From positions 62,001 to 126,000 of the forward strand of contig NZ_AUJU01000012.1 of assembly GCF_000424385.1 (NCBI RefSeq): DNA of 64,000 bases, read 5' to 3'. Below are positions 51,545 through 61,288 of the stretch, one piece after another (the first letter of the stretch is position 1; each line of letters begins with the position of its first letter). The position numbers were made by a program, and so were the translations under genes. This DNA is from Butyrivibrio sp. LC3010 (GTDB taxonomy: Bacteria > Bacillota > Clostridia > Lachnospirales > Lachnospiraceae). Under the pieces are notes generated by a model that worked only from the letters and a program-made list of their open reading frames with translations, was not told where the DNA came from and did not search any database.

Positions 51545-53308
51545 ATGAGTACAAAGACAGGATTCAGAACAACGAAAATACGCACAAAACTAATCCTGTC
51601 CCAGATACTTATTGCGCTTATCCCTTTTGTGCTTGTGGGAATTGTAGGAATTATATTTTCAGTCAGGGAAGCCAGAAAAAACGTTAATCAGCGCACATCA
51701 CAGATCGTTACTCAGGTAAGTCAGACACTTGATACATATATGGAGGATCTTGATAAGCTGGTTCTGGCAGTGTCCGATGAGATTTCTGATGCTAACCTCT
51801 CTGAAGCCCGTGAAATCGATGCCAATAAAGTAAATAAGACCATGAAAAATATCATGCGAAGGTATGATGAAATAGCGGGAATACTTTATGCCTATTCTGA
51901 TGACAGGTATATAAGTACAGGAATCAGCAGAATTTCAAGGGATTCCTTTGAAAAAGAAAAATGGTACAAAATGGCTTTGGAGGAACCCGATTCAAGCCAT
52001 ATGATAAGTACTGTAACCGGAAGAAATATCGCTACTGATGTGGGGTATTCCGTAGATGATGTTTTTTCTATTGTAAAAGCCGTTAAAAACAGAATTACAG
52101 GAGAGCCGGAAGGCGTACTCCTCATGGATGTAGGACACAGCATTATTTCAGCTGCAATTGAAGTTTCGCAGCATGGAGGGGAAGGTTTTGTATTCGTTTT
52201 GGACGAGGAAAACCGAATGGTATATACGCCGATAAATCCTGTGGTATACAGAATAAGGCCGGAATGGCTTGTTGATGATAATAAGCTCATTACAGTTGAT
52301 ATTGGAAGCAGTCGTTATATGATACGTTTTAAAACCTCTGAAAAAACAGGGTGGAAAACAGTAAGCGTTATTTCCTATGAGGAGATTATGGGGGACATCA
52401 ACAGAATGATTGGCATTTATACAGCCATTCTGCTTGCAACGCTGTTGCTTGTTCAGTATCTTTCACTCAAGGTTTCTGATAATATCACAAGACCTATCAA
52501 AAGGCTAAGAGACCTGATGATGGAGACAGATGACGGTAATCTTTCAAACCGATTTGAGAGTGATTCTCAGGATGAGATTGCAGATCTCGGAATGAGTTTT
52601 AACCATATGATTGACAGGATAAGAGAACTACTTGAAAGAGTAAGGCAGGAGGAAGATCTTAAAAGAAAAGCGGAACTGAAGATTGTACAGGAGCAGTTCA
52701 AGCCTCACTTTTTATATAATACATTAGATACGATCAACTGGATGGCAAGAGAGCATGGGGCGAAAGATATAGTAAGCCTGGTTGACGCTCTGACCAACGT
52801 GTTTAGAATAAGTCTTAGTCATGGAAACAGTTTCATTACTTTAAAAGATGAGATTCATTACATTTCAAGCTATTTATATGTACAAAAGACAAGATATGAA
52901 GACAAACTGCTTTTTGATATAGACGCAGACGAAGACTGCCTGCAGATTCTGGTTCCAAAGCTTATATTACAGCCTCTGGTAGAGAATGCTATTTATCATG
53001 GAATTAAGCTAAAAAGAGGCACCGGACATATAAATATTTCTGTTCACAGAGTAGAGGACAGCATTTGTATGACTGTTGAGGATGACGGAAAGGGAATGGA
53101 TGAAAATACCAGGCAATATCTCTGCGAACTCTTAAATGCAGGAGAGCGTCCGGAGAGTGTATCCGCTGATGATAACCAGAGTTTTGGACTCTTCTACGTG
53201 AAAGAAAGATTACAGCAGAGATACAAGAATGGCTATAGAGTGGAAGTTTCAAGTACCCTTGATGTTGGTAGCAGGATTTCTATTTTCATAAAAAATAATA
53301 ATACATAA
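51545..53308 (+). CDS. YesM-type sensor histidine kinase
   Basis: 587 residues. Membrane helix 1 (about 17-38), extracytosolic Cache-like region (to ~290), helix 2, HAMP (~315-365), His_kinase with phospho-acceptor His in EQFKPHFLYNTLDTINWMA, and an HATPase domain (LVENAIYHGI, DDGKGMDE, FGLFYVKERL). It would phosphorylate the YesN regulator at 45341. The tandem binding lipoprotein begins 16 bases after its stop, so it probably acts as the outer sensing part of this kinase. Confidence 0.94.
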   Translation: MSTKTGFRTTKIRTKLILSQILIALIPFVLVGIVGIIFSVREARKNVNQRTSQIVTQVSQTLDTYMEDLDKLVLAVSDEISDANLSEAREIDANKVNKTMKNIMRRYDEIAGILYAYSDDRYISTGISRISRDSFEKEKWYKMALEEPDSSHMISTVTGRNIATDVGYSVDDVFSIVKAVKNRITGEPEGVLLMDVGHSIISAAIEVSQHGGEGFVFVLDEENRMVYTPINPVVYRIRPEWLVDDNKLITVDIGSSRYMIRFKTSEKTGWKTVSVISYEEIMGDINRMIGIYTAILLATLLLVQYLSLKVSDNITRPIKRLRDLMMETDDGNLSNRFESDSQDEIADLGMSFNHMIDRIRELLERVRQEEDLKRKAELKIVQEQFKPHFLYNTLDTINWMAREHGAKDIVSLVDALTNVFRISLSHGNSFITLKDEIHYISSYLYVQKTRYEDKLLFDIDADEDCLQILVPKLILQPLVENAIYHGIKLKRGTGHINISVHRVEDSICMTVEDDGKGMDENTRQYLCELLNAGERPESVSADDNQSFGLFYVKERLQQRYKNGYRVEVSSTLDVGSRISIFIKNNNT

Positions 53309-53324
53309 AGGCTAAGGTTTTAAG

Positions 53325-55220
53325 TTGATCGGGTTTATAAGGAAAAAATGGCGACAAATATGTGTCCTATTGGCGGCACTTTGCATAGGAACAATAGTGG
53401 GAGGCTGTCATATAATCCCCATTAGTGACAGCAGCAGTAAAAAGGGCGTTTCATCCATAATAGGCGTATCTCAGGCAAATATGCGCGAAGAGTGGAGAAT
53501 GGCCCTTATTGACGAGCTTAAGGCTGAGACGGAAAAGAATGATGATATACAAATTATCACCGCTGACGCTACAGGTATTGTTAATAAGCAGATTCAGGAC
53601 ATAGATAACCTCATAGGTTATGGGATTGATTTGCTTATAATTTCTCCCTGCAATGAGAAAAAACTTCAGGATAAAATAAAGGAGGTCTATGACAGTGGAA
53701 TCCCTGTAATAGTGATGGACAGAGCAGTTGAGGGATTCGACTATACTATTTACATAGGTCCTGATAATGAAGTTATAGGTCAGCAGGCTGGAACATATAT
53801 TGCTGAGCTTCTCGGAGAAAATGGCGGAAATGTCGTGGTATTGTCCTCAAGACCTACATCCATACAGGGCGCTGAGAGATTATCCGGTTTTCGAAGTGCC
53901 ATTTATGAAGCAGGAGGAATTAACCTTACTGAATTGTCACTTGTGGCAGAGACTAAAGATGCGGCATATGATACCGTTCTTGCAGCAAAAGGCATAGTAA
54001 AAAATTCTGATGTAATTTTTGCATATAGCGACAATATGGCGCTTGGAGTATGTGATGCGGTTCGGGAGCTTGGCCTGGAAGACCAGGTGAAGGTAGTGGA
54101 CTGCGATGGTTTCAAAGGTGAGGATGAAGGAATAGACCTGGTATCAGAAGGCAGACTTAAGGCTACCGTGTCCTGCCCTATAGGTGGAAAGGAAGCGATA
54201 GATTATGCTCTTTCTATTCTGAATCATGAGAGCGGCGTGCCAAAACAGGTGATCCTTAGAAGTAACGTCATTGTAAAAGAAAATGTAGCAGAGAATCTGG
54301 CTCGAATTAATGCCAAAAGCAATGATGATGGAAGAAAAATCAAAGTCGGATATTCACAGGTTGGCCAGGAAAGTAACTGGCGACTGGCAAATACCAAATC
54401 GATCGAGGAATCTGCTGCAGATTTCAATATAGATCTGCATATGGAAAATGCAGATCAGTCCCAGGAGAAACAGTTCGAAGCGATAAGATCATTCATCAAA
54501 GAAGGCGTAGATGTTATTGTCGTGTCACCGGTTGTGGAAACCGGATGGGATGAGGTTTTAAGGGAGGTTAAAGCCGCCGGGATTCCTGTAATAATGTCTG
54601 ATAGAAACGTCAGGCTTGAAAACAATGAGGAAAATCTTACAACTACTTATCTTGGAGCGGACTTCATGGAGGAAGGACGCAGAGCCATGCGCTGGATAAG
54701 AGATAACATACAGAGCGATGACCATGAAATGAAAATCATGGAAATAATGGGAAATGAAGGAGCATCCCCTACAGAGGAGCGTGGGAAGGGATTTAGAGAG
54801 ATTCTGGCTGAGAATACCTCCTATAACATTACCTATTCTGATTATGGTGATTTTACTTTTGAAGGCGGAAAGAAGGTTGTAAGAGAGTATTTAAAGAGGC
54901 ATGAGTGGGATATAGATATTATTTTTTCACACAATGATGACATGGCTCTTGGCGCTATAGAAGAATTAAAGAAAAATGGTATAAAGCCTGATGAAGATGT
55001 TAAAATCGTTTCTGTAGATGCAACTATAGAAGCCTTTGAAGCTATGGTCAGGGGTGAACTTAGCTGTGCCGTGGAATGTAATCCCATTATCGGACCGCAG
55101 CTTATGAAGGCGGTAAGGGATCTGATCAGCGGTAAGCAGATGCCATTCAGGATCATAACCGATGAGAAGATATATGACCAGTCAGTTGCAGAAGATTACA
55201 TAAGTAAGAGAAGATATTAA
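53325..55220 (+). CDS. lipoprotein with two tandem sugar-binding domains, probable sensor partner
   Basis: 631 residues. Lipobox GTIVGGC near residue 28, then two periplasmic-binding-protein domains: the first (~40-330; ISPCNEKKLQDKIK, VMDRAVEGFDYTIYIGPDN) is like RbsB/LacI types; the second (~345-630; KVGYSQVGQESNWRLANTKS, VVSPVVETGWDEV, SHNDDMALGAIEELKKNG) is a clear paralog of the transport protein at 46675. Lone TTG start 53325. No transporter of its own is nearby, and the kinase gene is 16 bases upstream. The most likely role is to bind sugar and drive YesM, as in XylFII-LytS systems. Confidence 0.88.
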   Translation: MIGFIRKKWRQICVLLAALCIGTIVGGCHIIPISDSSSKKGVSSIIGVSQANMREEWRMALIDELKAETEKNDDIQIITADATGIVNKQIQDIDNLIGYGIDLLIISPCNEKKLQDKIKEVYDSGIPVIVMDRAVEGFDYTIYIGPDNEVIGQQAGTYIAELLGENGGNVVVLSSRPTSIQGAERLSGFRSAIYEAGGINLTELSLVAETKDAAYDTVLAAKGIVKNSDVIFAYSDNMALGVCDAVRELGLEDQVKVVDCDGFKGEDEGIDLVSEGRLKATVSCPIGGKEAIDYALSILNHESGVPKQVILRSNVIVKENVAENLARINAKSNDDGRKIKVGYSQVGQESNWRLANTKSIEESAADFNIDLHMENADQSQEKQFEAIRSFIKEGVDVIVVSPVVETGWDEVLREVKAAGIPVIMSDRNVRLENNEENLTTTYLGADFMEEGRRAMRWIRDNIQSDDHEMKIMEIMGNEGASPTEERGKGFREILAENTSYNITYSDYGDFTFEGGKKVVREYLKRHEWDIDIIFSHNDDMALGAIEELKKNGIKPDEDVKIVSVDATIEAFEAMVRGELSCAVECNPIIGPQLMKAVRDLISGKQMPFRIITDEKIYDQSVAEDYISKRRY

Positions 55221-55282
55221 AAAATGGTCAATCCCATAAAGAGGGATGTAGTATCAAACCAATTATGAAAAATGGAGGGTTT

Positions 55283-56716
55283 ATGAAAGAGTTTATTAAG
55301 GGCGCAAATCCGTATATGCCGCTTTGGGAGCATGTTCCGGATGGAGAGCCAAGAGTATTTGAGTACAATGGCGAAAAAAGAGTATATGTCTATGGTTCTC
55401 ATGATATAGAAAGAGATAAGTACTGTGGGCGAAATTATGTGGTCTGGTCAGCTCCTGTGAATGACCTGACAGACTGGAAATATCATGGAATCTCATATGA
55501 GACACACTATGATTCAATTCTTTATGCGCCTGATGTTGTTCAGAAGGGAGATACCTTCTATCTGTATGCAGCTGAAAGATGCGGAAGCCTTGTGGTAGTT
55601 GCTTCCTCAAAAACACCCTGGGGACCTTTTGAGAACCCTGTAGAAACTAAGCTTGGATTCGATCCCGGGGTATTGGTAGATGATGACGGCAGAGTTTATG
55701 CATATTGGGGAGGCTGCGCGGCACCCTGCTATATAGCAGAACTCGAAGATGATATGGCCACCATAAAAGAGGAAACACTGGTTGCTAATCCAATGGGACA
55801 TTCAACCTGCCCGTGGAATTCTGTTGATGATGGACACATTTCACTTATTGATGGCTTTTTTGAGGCTTCAAGTCCCAGAAAAGTACTGGGGAAATATGTG
55901 TACATATATTCAAAGCGCTATGAAGTACCGGTTCCGGAACTTGGCGTTTTTGAACCCTGCAATGGATTTCTCTCATACAAAATAAGTGACAGTCCGTTTG
56001 GACCATTCCATGATGGCGGAGATATAAGCTTTAATGGCGGAGAAATTCTTCATGATATGGATGGACTTGGAACCATGACCTATAGATGGGGCAATAATCA
56101 CGGTTCCATTATGGAAATAGAAGGGCAGTGGTATGTTTTTTATCATCGTCAGACCGGAACGGATGAGTATTTACGTCAGGCGATGATGGAACCTGTTGAT
56201 GTTGCACTTGGAAAAGATGGAAAGTTATATATCGGTGATGTTAAGTATCTTGCAGGTGAGCCTGTATCATCTAAACCGGTAGAGATGACTTCTCAGGGAC
56301 CAAATATCAATGGCTTGGACGCTTATAAGTGGATTTCAGCCGGATATGCCTGCCATGTTTTTGGCGGTACGAGAAATGCCTATATTAAGCCGTTATATGA
56401 AGAGCAAGACGACATCTCATTGCCGGTGGTAGATATTACTTCAGGCACCACTGTAGGATTCAGATATTTACAGTTTGGCCAAAACTCGGCTAAAAAAGTG
56501 ACAGTTGTTTTAGAAAAGCCTGTTATCGTAACAGTAAAGGTGCATTTGGATTCCTACAAGGGACGTGTGATTTCAACCATTGATTTTGATGGTACGAATG
56601 CTCAAAAAACTCAGGATTTGACAGGCGGAGTAATCGGCAAACATGCGGTGTATTTTGAATTCCTGTCAGATGATAAAGATGCAACCTGCAGCTTTGACAG
56701 ATTTACATTTGACTGA
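55283..56716 (+). CDS. cytosolic GH43 glycoside hydrolase
   Basis: 477 residues, no signal peptide. GANPYMPLWEHVPDGEPRVF opens the five-blade propeller; SILYAPDVVQKGD, FDPGVLVDDDGRVYAYWGG and GFFEASSPRKV hold likely catalytic residues, and a beta-sandwich domain occupies about 345-477. It probably removes arabinose or xylose from imported oligosaccharides. GGAGGG before ATG 55283 favours it over ATG 55265. It ends the sugar locus and a bidirectional terminator follows. Confidence 0.88.
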   Translation: MKEFIKGANPYMPLWEHVPDGEPRVFEYNGEKRVYVYGSHDIERDKYCGRNYVVWSAPVNDLTDWKYHGISYETHYDSILYAPDVVQKGDTFYLYAAERCGSLVVVASSKTPWGPFENPVETKLGFDPGVLVDDDGRVYAYWGGCAAPCYIAELEDDMATIKEETLVANPMGHSTCPWNSVDDGHISLIDGFFEASSPRKVLGKYVYIYSKRYEVPVPELGVFEPCNGFLSYKISDSPFGPFHDGGDISFNGGEILHDMDGLGTMTYRWGNNHGSIMEIEGQWYVFYHRQTGTDEYLRQAMMEPVDVALGKDGKLYIGDVKYLAGEPVSSKPVEMTSQGPNINGLDAYKWISAGYACHVFGGTRNAYIKPLYEEQDDISLPVVDITSGTTVGFRYLQFGQNSAKKVTVVLEKPVIVTVKVHLDSYKGRVISTIDFDGTNAQKTQDLTGGVIGKHAVYFEFLSDDKDATCSFDRFTFD

Positions 56717-56763
56717 TAAATAGGCTCGTTAAGAACCTCGCAAAGAGCTCAGATTAATAGACA

Positions 56764-56794
56764 AAGACCTTCCACAGATATTGCGGAAGGTCTT
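56764..56794. terminator. bidirectional terminator
   Basis: AAGACCTTCC (56764-56773) pairs with GGAAGGTCTT (56785-56794), between converging genes. Confidence 0.75.
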
Positions 56795-56799
56795 ACAAT

Positions 56800-57807
56800 T
56801 CATTTTGGAACCATAGTATTATCAACTATTGCTTCAAATTCAACTCGTTGGTTCAATTCTCCTGCCTCTTCCATAACATCCTGAAGTCTGTCAAATGATT
56901 CCTTTTTCATTATGAGAGAGTCATTCCAGGCATCGATATCACGATATCTTTCAACAACCTGCGACAATACTTCAAGTGATGTATCCGGGAATTGGGCTTG
57001 TAAAACCTTAGCAATTTCAGATGAATCGCTATTTTGTACCCAGGTTAATCCTTTGGTAACAGCTGATACAAAGCTGCGGATCAGCTCTGTATTATTATTC
57101 ATATAAATCTGTGATGCAAAAAACGCAGTATATGGAATTTCGCCGCTTTCCTCACCAACGGAAGCAAGAACAAAACCCTCTCCTGAAAGTTCAAGTTCAG
57201 TTGCTGTAGGCTCAAACAAAGTCACGTAGTCACCGGCGCCGCCTGTAAAGGCACCGGCCATCATATTAAACTGAACTGACGTATCAACATCGATATCTTT
57301 ACCGGGAATGATATTATGCGCCTTTAATACGTACTCGAGAGTCATTTCAGGCACGCCACCCTTGCGGCCACCTAAAATAGTTGTTCCTTTCAGATTTTCC
57401 CAGGAAAAATCCTGTTTTTCCCTGCCAATAATGAAAGAACCGTCTCTTTTTGTCAGTTGTCCGAAAACCTTGGGATAGTCTTTTTGACCTTCAAGGTAAG
57501 TGTATATGCATGCTTCCGGACCTGCAAAGCCGATATCTGCCTGACCTGAAATAACAGCGGTCATGACCTTATCTGCTCCGCCGCCATTAACGAGTTCAAG
57601 ATCAATTCCGGCATCATCAAAATAGCCCAATTCTATAGCTGCGTAGAGGGGGGCATAGAAAACAGAATGTGTTACTTCGCAAAGAGTGATTTTTGAAGTA
57701 TTACCATTAACCTGAGTATTATTACAAGCGCTGATATTACAGAGCAAAATCACAAGTATCAGTATGCTTGCATATAAGCTGGATTTTCTTCGCATTCCAT
57801 TTTTCAT
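56800..57807 (-). CDS. ABC substrate-binding lipoprotein, NMT1/SsuA type
   Basis: 335 residues. Lipobox near CNISAC, then an NMT1/THI5-like fold (TLCEVTHSVFYAPLYAAIELGYFDDAGIDLELVNGGGADKVMTAVISGQADIGFAGPEA). It would bind a nitrogen- or sulfur-rich small molecule such as an aliphatic sulfonate or thiamine precursor; no THI box is seen. GGAGAT supports ATG 57807; the longer frame from 57864 would overlap the permease gene. Last gene of a three-gene operon. Confidence 0.88.
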   Translation of the reverse strand: MKNGMRRKSSLYASILILVILLCNISACNNTQVNGNTSKITLCEVTHSVFYAPLYAAIELGYFDDAGIDLELVNGGGADKVMTAVISGQADIGFAGPEACIYTYLEGQKDYPKVFGQLTKRDGSFIIGREKQDFSWENLKGTTILGGRKGGVPEMTLEYVLKAHNIIPGKDIDVDTSVQFNMMAGAFTGGAGDYVTLFEPTATELELSGEGFVLASVGEESGEIPYTAFFASQIYMNNNTELIRSFVSAVTKGLTWVQNSDSSEIAKVLQAQFPDTSLEVLSQVVERYRDIDAWNDSLIMKKESFDRLQDVMEEAGELNQRVEFEAIVDNTMVPK

Positions 57808-57823
57808 AATAATCTCCATTTGC

Positions 57824-58639
57824 TTATTTTTGTATTCCAAAGCGCTTTCTGACGATTTTTTCAATAAATCCTATGATGATGTGCATTATTGCAGCGCATA
57901 GTGCCAATATTACTACAGAGGTCATTACAAGATCCATTTTAAATACCTGGGAACCATATACAATTAGATATCCTAAACCTGCTTTGGATACCAGAAATTC
58001 TCCGGTGATTACACCTACCCAGGACAATCCAATATTAACCTTAAAAACATTGACCATTGTTGAAAGATTGGCGGGGAGAACAAGCTTAAGAAAAATCTGA
58101 AGCCTGCCCGCACCGAGTGCCTTCATAAGCCTTATTTTTTCGGGGTCGGTGTGATTGAAACCATTAAGTACATTCAATATCGTTACTATCAGTGATATGG
58201 CAAGTGTCATAGCGATTATTGAGCCTGTTCCTGCGCCCATGCATACTATGAATATGGGACCAAGTGCAGTCTTTGGCAAAGCATTAAGAACCACCAGATA
58301 AGGATCCATAATTTTAGATATAGCAGGGTTCCACCATAGTATAACTGCAATTACAATTCCAGCAGTAGTACCGAGTATGAAGCCTGCGACTGTTTCGATA
58401 AGTGAGGTGGCTATGTGCTCTTCAAGCTGACCTGATGCGGAAAGATTTCCAACAGTTTTAAGGATTCTACTGGGGCTGCTGAATATAAAAGGATTCAGGA
58501 TACCGGAAGCTGTCAAAGATTCCCAAAGTCCTATAATTAAAACCAGAATAATGATGCGTATAACATGAATCATTATTTTAGTGTTCCTTTTTTGATTCAG
58601 GTATTTCATTCGAAGGGGGGATAGATCATTTTTGTCCAT
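57824..58639 (-). CDS. ABC transporter permease, SsuC/ThiX type
   Basis: 271 residues, about six membrane helices, with the coupling loop (MKALGAGRLQIFLKLVLPANL) of the BPD_transp_1 family. It overlaps the ATPase gene by 14 bases. Partner of the ATPase and binding protein on either side. Confidence 0.9.
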   Translation of the reverse strand: MDKNDLSPLRMKYLNQKRNTKIMIHVIRIIILVLIIGLWESLTASGILNPFIFSSPSRILKTVGNLSASGQLEEHIATSLIETVAGFILGTTAGIVIAVILWWNPAISKIMDPYLVVLNALPKTALGPIFIVCMGAGTGSIIAMTLAISLIVTILNVLNGFNHTDPEKIRLMKALGAGRLQIFLKLVLPANLSTMVNVFKVNIGLSWVGVITGEFLVSKAGLGYLIVYGSQVFKMDLVMTSVVILALCAAIMHIIIGFIEKIVRKRFGIQK

Positions 58640-59384
58640 TAATACCCAGCTCCTTCCATATCTTTTTAAGAAGCACTTGATACTCCGGATGTTCCAGCCT
58701 CTGCTCCGGAGTTAAATCTTTCATTTGGGTAAGATCGTGAATAGCGTATATTTTGCCTGGATTTTTATCCATTACTATTATTCTGTCAGAAAGCATCAGG
58801 CTTTCAGAGATATCATGTGTTACTAATAGAGCTGTTTTATGCTCGCTTTTAATAATATCTCTGGTATCAATTGATACAGCGATACGTGTCTGATAATCAA
58901 GAGCTGAAAATGATTCGTCAAGCAACAGAAATTCAGGATCTGTAACCAAAGTACGGATTAAGGAACAACGCTGTCTCATCCCTCCCGAAAGCTGGGCAGG
59001 TGTCATGGAAGCTACATCCAACACACCATATTTGTCCATTAGTTCTCTGGCTCTGTCGTAATATCTTTTTCCCTTTTTTTGAATTTCCAGGCCCAGAGTT
59101 ACATTTGAGAAAATATTGCGCCATGGGAATAGCTGATCTTGTTGGGGCATATAGCCTATTTCTGCTGAAGGAGCAGAGATAGGAGTTCCTTTTAGCAATA
59201 TTCTGCCTGTTGTTGGATGCTCCAGTCCGGCTATCATGTAAAGTATTGTTGATTTGCCACATCCGGATGGCCCAACCAGACTAACAAATTCACCTTCTTC
59301 AATTTCAAAGCATATATCCCTGACGGCTTCCTTTTCCATTTCCGGAGTCTGGTAGATCAGCCCTACATGTTCAAGCTTAAGCAA
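58626..59384 (-). CDS. ABC transporter ATPase, SsuB/TauB type
   Basis: 252 residues. Walker A GPSGCGKST, Q-loop MPQQDQLFPWRN (diagnostic of the nitrate/sulfonate/taurine class), signature LSGGMRQRCSLIRTL, Walker B FLLLDESFSALD and H-loop VTHDISES. First gene of the operon. The 208-bp upstream region shows no TPP or SAM riboswitch. Confidence 0.93.
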   Translation of the reverse strand: MLKLEHVGLIYQTPEMEKEAVRDICFEIEEGEFVSLVGPSGCGKSTILYMIAGLEHPTTGRILLKGTPISAPSAEIGYMPQQDQLFPWRNIFSNVTLGLEIQKKGKRYYDRARELMDKYGVLDVASMTPAQLSGGMRQRCSLIRTLVTDPEFLLLDESFSALDYQTRIAVSIDTRDIIKSEHKTALLVTHDISESLMLSDRIIVMDKNPGKIYAIHDLTQMKDLTPEQRLEHPEYQVLLKKIWKELGINGQK

Positions 59385-59592
59385 TTGTTAATCCTCACAT
59401 TATCTATAGGTGTTGTAAATATCATACAGAGATTGAATAAACCTAAGGCAAAGCTGCTATTAAATTTTTATAAAGTTTTTATTGCTGAACAATTCTCTTG
59501 AAGACATTTATACTTTATAATTGTTATATAATCAGTAAATGTTTTCTATTTTAGCAATGAAAAACTTATTTTAGGGAGGTTGAGGGAACAAA

Positions 59593-60021
59593 ATGAGAGG
59601 TGGAATGTTATTGTTGTGGCTTATGATTGGGTACGTGATTGTAACATGGATCGGTGTGGGGCATACTATTTTTAATGTTAAGGTTTTACACATGCAATCC
59701 ATGAAGGAAAGTGAAGGTCTGGGGGAGGCGTATGAAAGGACAAAGCCATGGCATGTGCTTTATAATCTCATAATATTCCCAATCTTCGGATGGCTTTACA
59801 TGTCAGGATTGGATGAAAGGACGTTGTCAGCAGCAATTATAGCAGGTGCTATCTGGGCGTTTGTCAGTATTATTGTTGATCTGGTGGGCTGGGTACTGAT
59901 TCCTCATCCGTTGCAGCTTTCGTTCAAACAGTTTTATATAGAATATCAGCCCTGGATAACATTGGTTTATGTTGCTATTTTTCTTGGACCGGTTATTGGT
60001 TATTTTTTAGTTTTTATGTAA
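59593..60021 (+). CDS. hypothetical membrane protein
   Basis: 142 residues with four hydrophobic segments. No family recognised. GTIxN-like loops are absent; a histidine in the first helix (IGVGHTIFNVKVL) and HPLQLSFKQFYIEYQPW between helices 3 and 4 are notable. GGGAGGTTGAGGG precedes the ATG. It is divergent from the SsuB-type gene and stands alone. Confidence 0.7.
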   Translation: MRGGMLLLWLMIGYVIVTWIGVGHTIFNVKVLHMQSMKESEGLGEAYERTKPWHVLYNLIIFPIFGWLYMSGLDERTLSAAIIAGAIWAFVSIIVDLVGWVLIPHPLQLSFKQFYIEYQPWITLVYVAIFLGPVIGYFLVFM

Positions 60022-60097
60022 TTTTCAGCAAGTATACCTTTCCAAGGCTTATAGGAAGAAGACTGATTGCAAGCACTTGAATAATGAGGAAATAAAA

Positions 60098-60433
60098 ATG
60101 ACCATTGATGAATACATTTATGCGCAGAATACATCTATTCAGGAGAGATTATTTACTATCCGAAAATCTATATCCGAAACTATCCCAGAAGCAGAAGAGC
60201 GAATCAGTTACAAGATGCCAACCTTCTGGAAGGGCAGGAACATCATTCACTTTGCAGCCTTCAAGAATCACATCGGTATCTATCCGGGCGGCGAAGCAAC
60301 TTCTTTCTTTGCAGATAAGCTTAAGGACTACAAAACATCAAAAGGAACAATCCAAATTCCAAACAATAAAGATGTTCCGTTGGAACTGATAAAGGAAATA
60401 ACCAAATGGTGCTATGAGAGGTATAAGAAATAA
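60098..60433 (+). CDS. DUF1801 (YdhG-like) protein
   Basis: 111 residues. MTIDEYIYAQNTSIQERLFTIRKSISETIPEAEERISYKMPTFW and HIGIYPGGEATSFF are typical of the DUF1801/iron-chaperone-like (Fra/YdhG) family. Biochemical role unclear; iron binding has been proposed for relatives. GAGGAA precedes ATG 60098; the upstream TTG at 60077 is not needed. Confidence 0.85.
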   Translation: MTIDEYIYAQNTSIQERLFTIRKSISETIPEAEERISYKMPTFWKGRNIIHFAAFKNHIGIYPGGEATSFFADKLKDYKTSKGTIQIPNNKDVPLELIKEITKWCYERYKK

Positions 60434-60520
60434 TGGGAAACGATATCACAAACATAAGCAAATATATGTCCATTTTCTTCTGATACATAATAGAAATGTC
60501 ATTCCGCTTTTGCTGCTCTG

Positions 60521-60742
60521 TTACTCTTCCATCGTACTCTGATTATTGTTTTCTTCCAGAGACTGATTCTTATCTTTTTTCATGAGTTTATAGCTTTCAA
60601 CAAGGTAATAGCAAATAAGTAATAATCCTATTAAGGCTGCAAGGAAATTTAATCCGCTGGGGAAAATATGTGCCAAAGCACATAATGCCAATCCTATAAT
60701 GTTTATTGTAAATAATTTCTGCTGTTCATTTGAAAACTTCAT
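60521..60742 (-). CDS. small membrane protein
   Basis: 73 residues, two hydrophobic segments (LFTINIIGLALCALAHIF and LAALIGLLLICYYLV) and a charged tail ending in Asn/Gln/Glu residues. GGAGGA is 8 bases before ATG 60742; an earlier in-frame ATG is too close to it. Not recognised. Neighbour of another small membrane gene on the same strand, 39 bp away. Confidence 0.6.
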   Translation of the reverse strand: MKFSNEQQKLFTINIIGLALCALAHIFPSGLNFLAALIGLLLICYYLVESYKLMKKDKNQSLEENNNQSTMEE

Positions 60743-60781
60743 TTTCATATCCTCCAATGTGTGTTGTTTTAGTTTAAAATA

Positions 60782-61144
60782 TTATTTGAATAACATAATG
60801 AGTACTGCGCCTATTCCACCGCATATCAGTGTGGCGATAAGGCCTGAAGCTACCGCAAAGACCAGTTTCTGATAAGGGCGTTTTGCTTTTTCCTCTATCT
60901 TTTCAGTAGATTGCAGCGCCTCGCCTTTGGTAAAAGCGATGATTTCTTTGTAGGTCTGAACATCATACTCCCTTTTTATGTGCTCAACCTTAGTGGAAAA
61001 GTACATAAGGACTACAAATAAGAGTCCGAATGGAATAAAGAACCAAAATCCGATGGTAAAAGCCAGGATCGGAGTGGTAAGCAGGATAGCTATTATAGTG
61101 ATAAGCATGCCGGCTGAGACAATCCGGTCTTTTTGTGGTTCCAT
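60782..61144 (-). CDS. hypothetical membrane protein
   Basis: 120 residues with two N-terminal helices (MLITIIAILLTTPILAF, FWFFIPFGLLFVVLMYF), a charged middle and a C-terminal helix (LVFAVASGLIATLICGGIGAVLIM). No family recognised. Probably cotranscribed with the 73-residue gene downstream. The ribosome site is weak, so the exact start is uncertain. Confidence 0.6.
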   Translation of the reverse strand: MEPQKDRIVSAGMLITIIAILLTTPILAFTIGFWFFIPFGLLFVVLMYFSTKVEHIKREYDVQTYKEIIAFTKGEALQSTEKIEEKAKRPYQKLVFAVASGLIATLICGGIGAVLIMLFK

Positions 61145-61211
61145 TCTGGCGATCTTAAGTCCAGTACAGTCTTCTTAAAGTCCATTCTGACAATAAAAAA
61201 TGGTGACATAT

Positions 61212-61288
61212 TGTATTTTTGACAAAAACGCTTAAATATGTGCTGTATTTTTGACAAAATAAGTTCAAAATTCATTGTATTTTTGACA
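61212..61288 (+). repeat. three direct repeats with exact 32-bp period
   Basis: TGTATTTTTGACA occurs at 61212-61224, 61244-61256 and 61276-61288, each exactly 32 bp from the next, about three DNA turns. The last copy ends 37 bp before the ATPase gene. Each holds TTGACA, so they may be stacked -35 elements or protein-binding iterons. Confidence 0.85.

Noticed and set aside
59385..59592. TPP riboswitch expected before an NMT1/THI5-like operon
   Set aside because: The conserved CTGAGA and ACCTGA words are not found.
61212..61288. CRISPR array
   Set aside because: Repeats are only 13 bp, three in number, and the intervening sequence sits in a promoter region with no cas genes.
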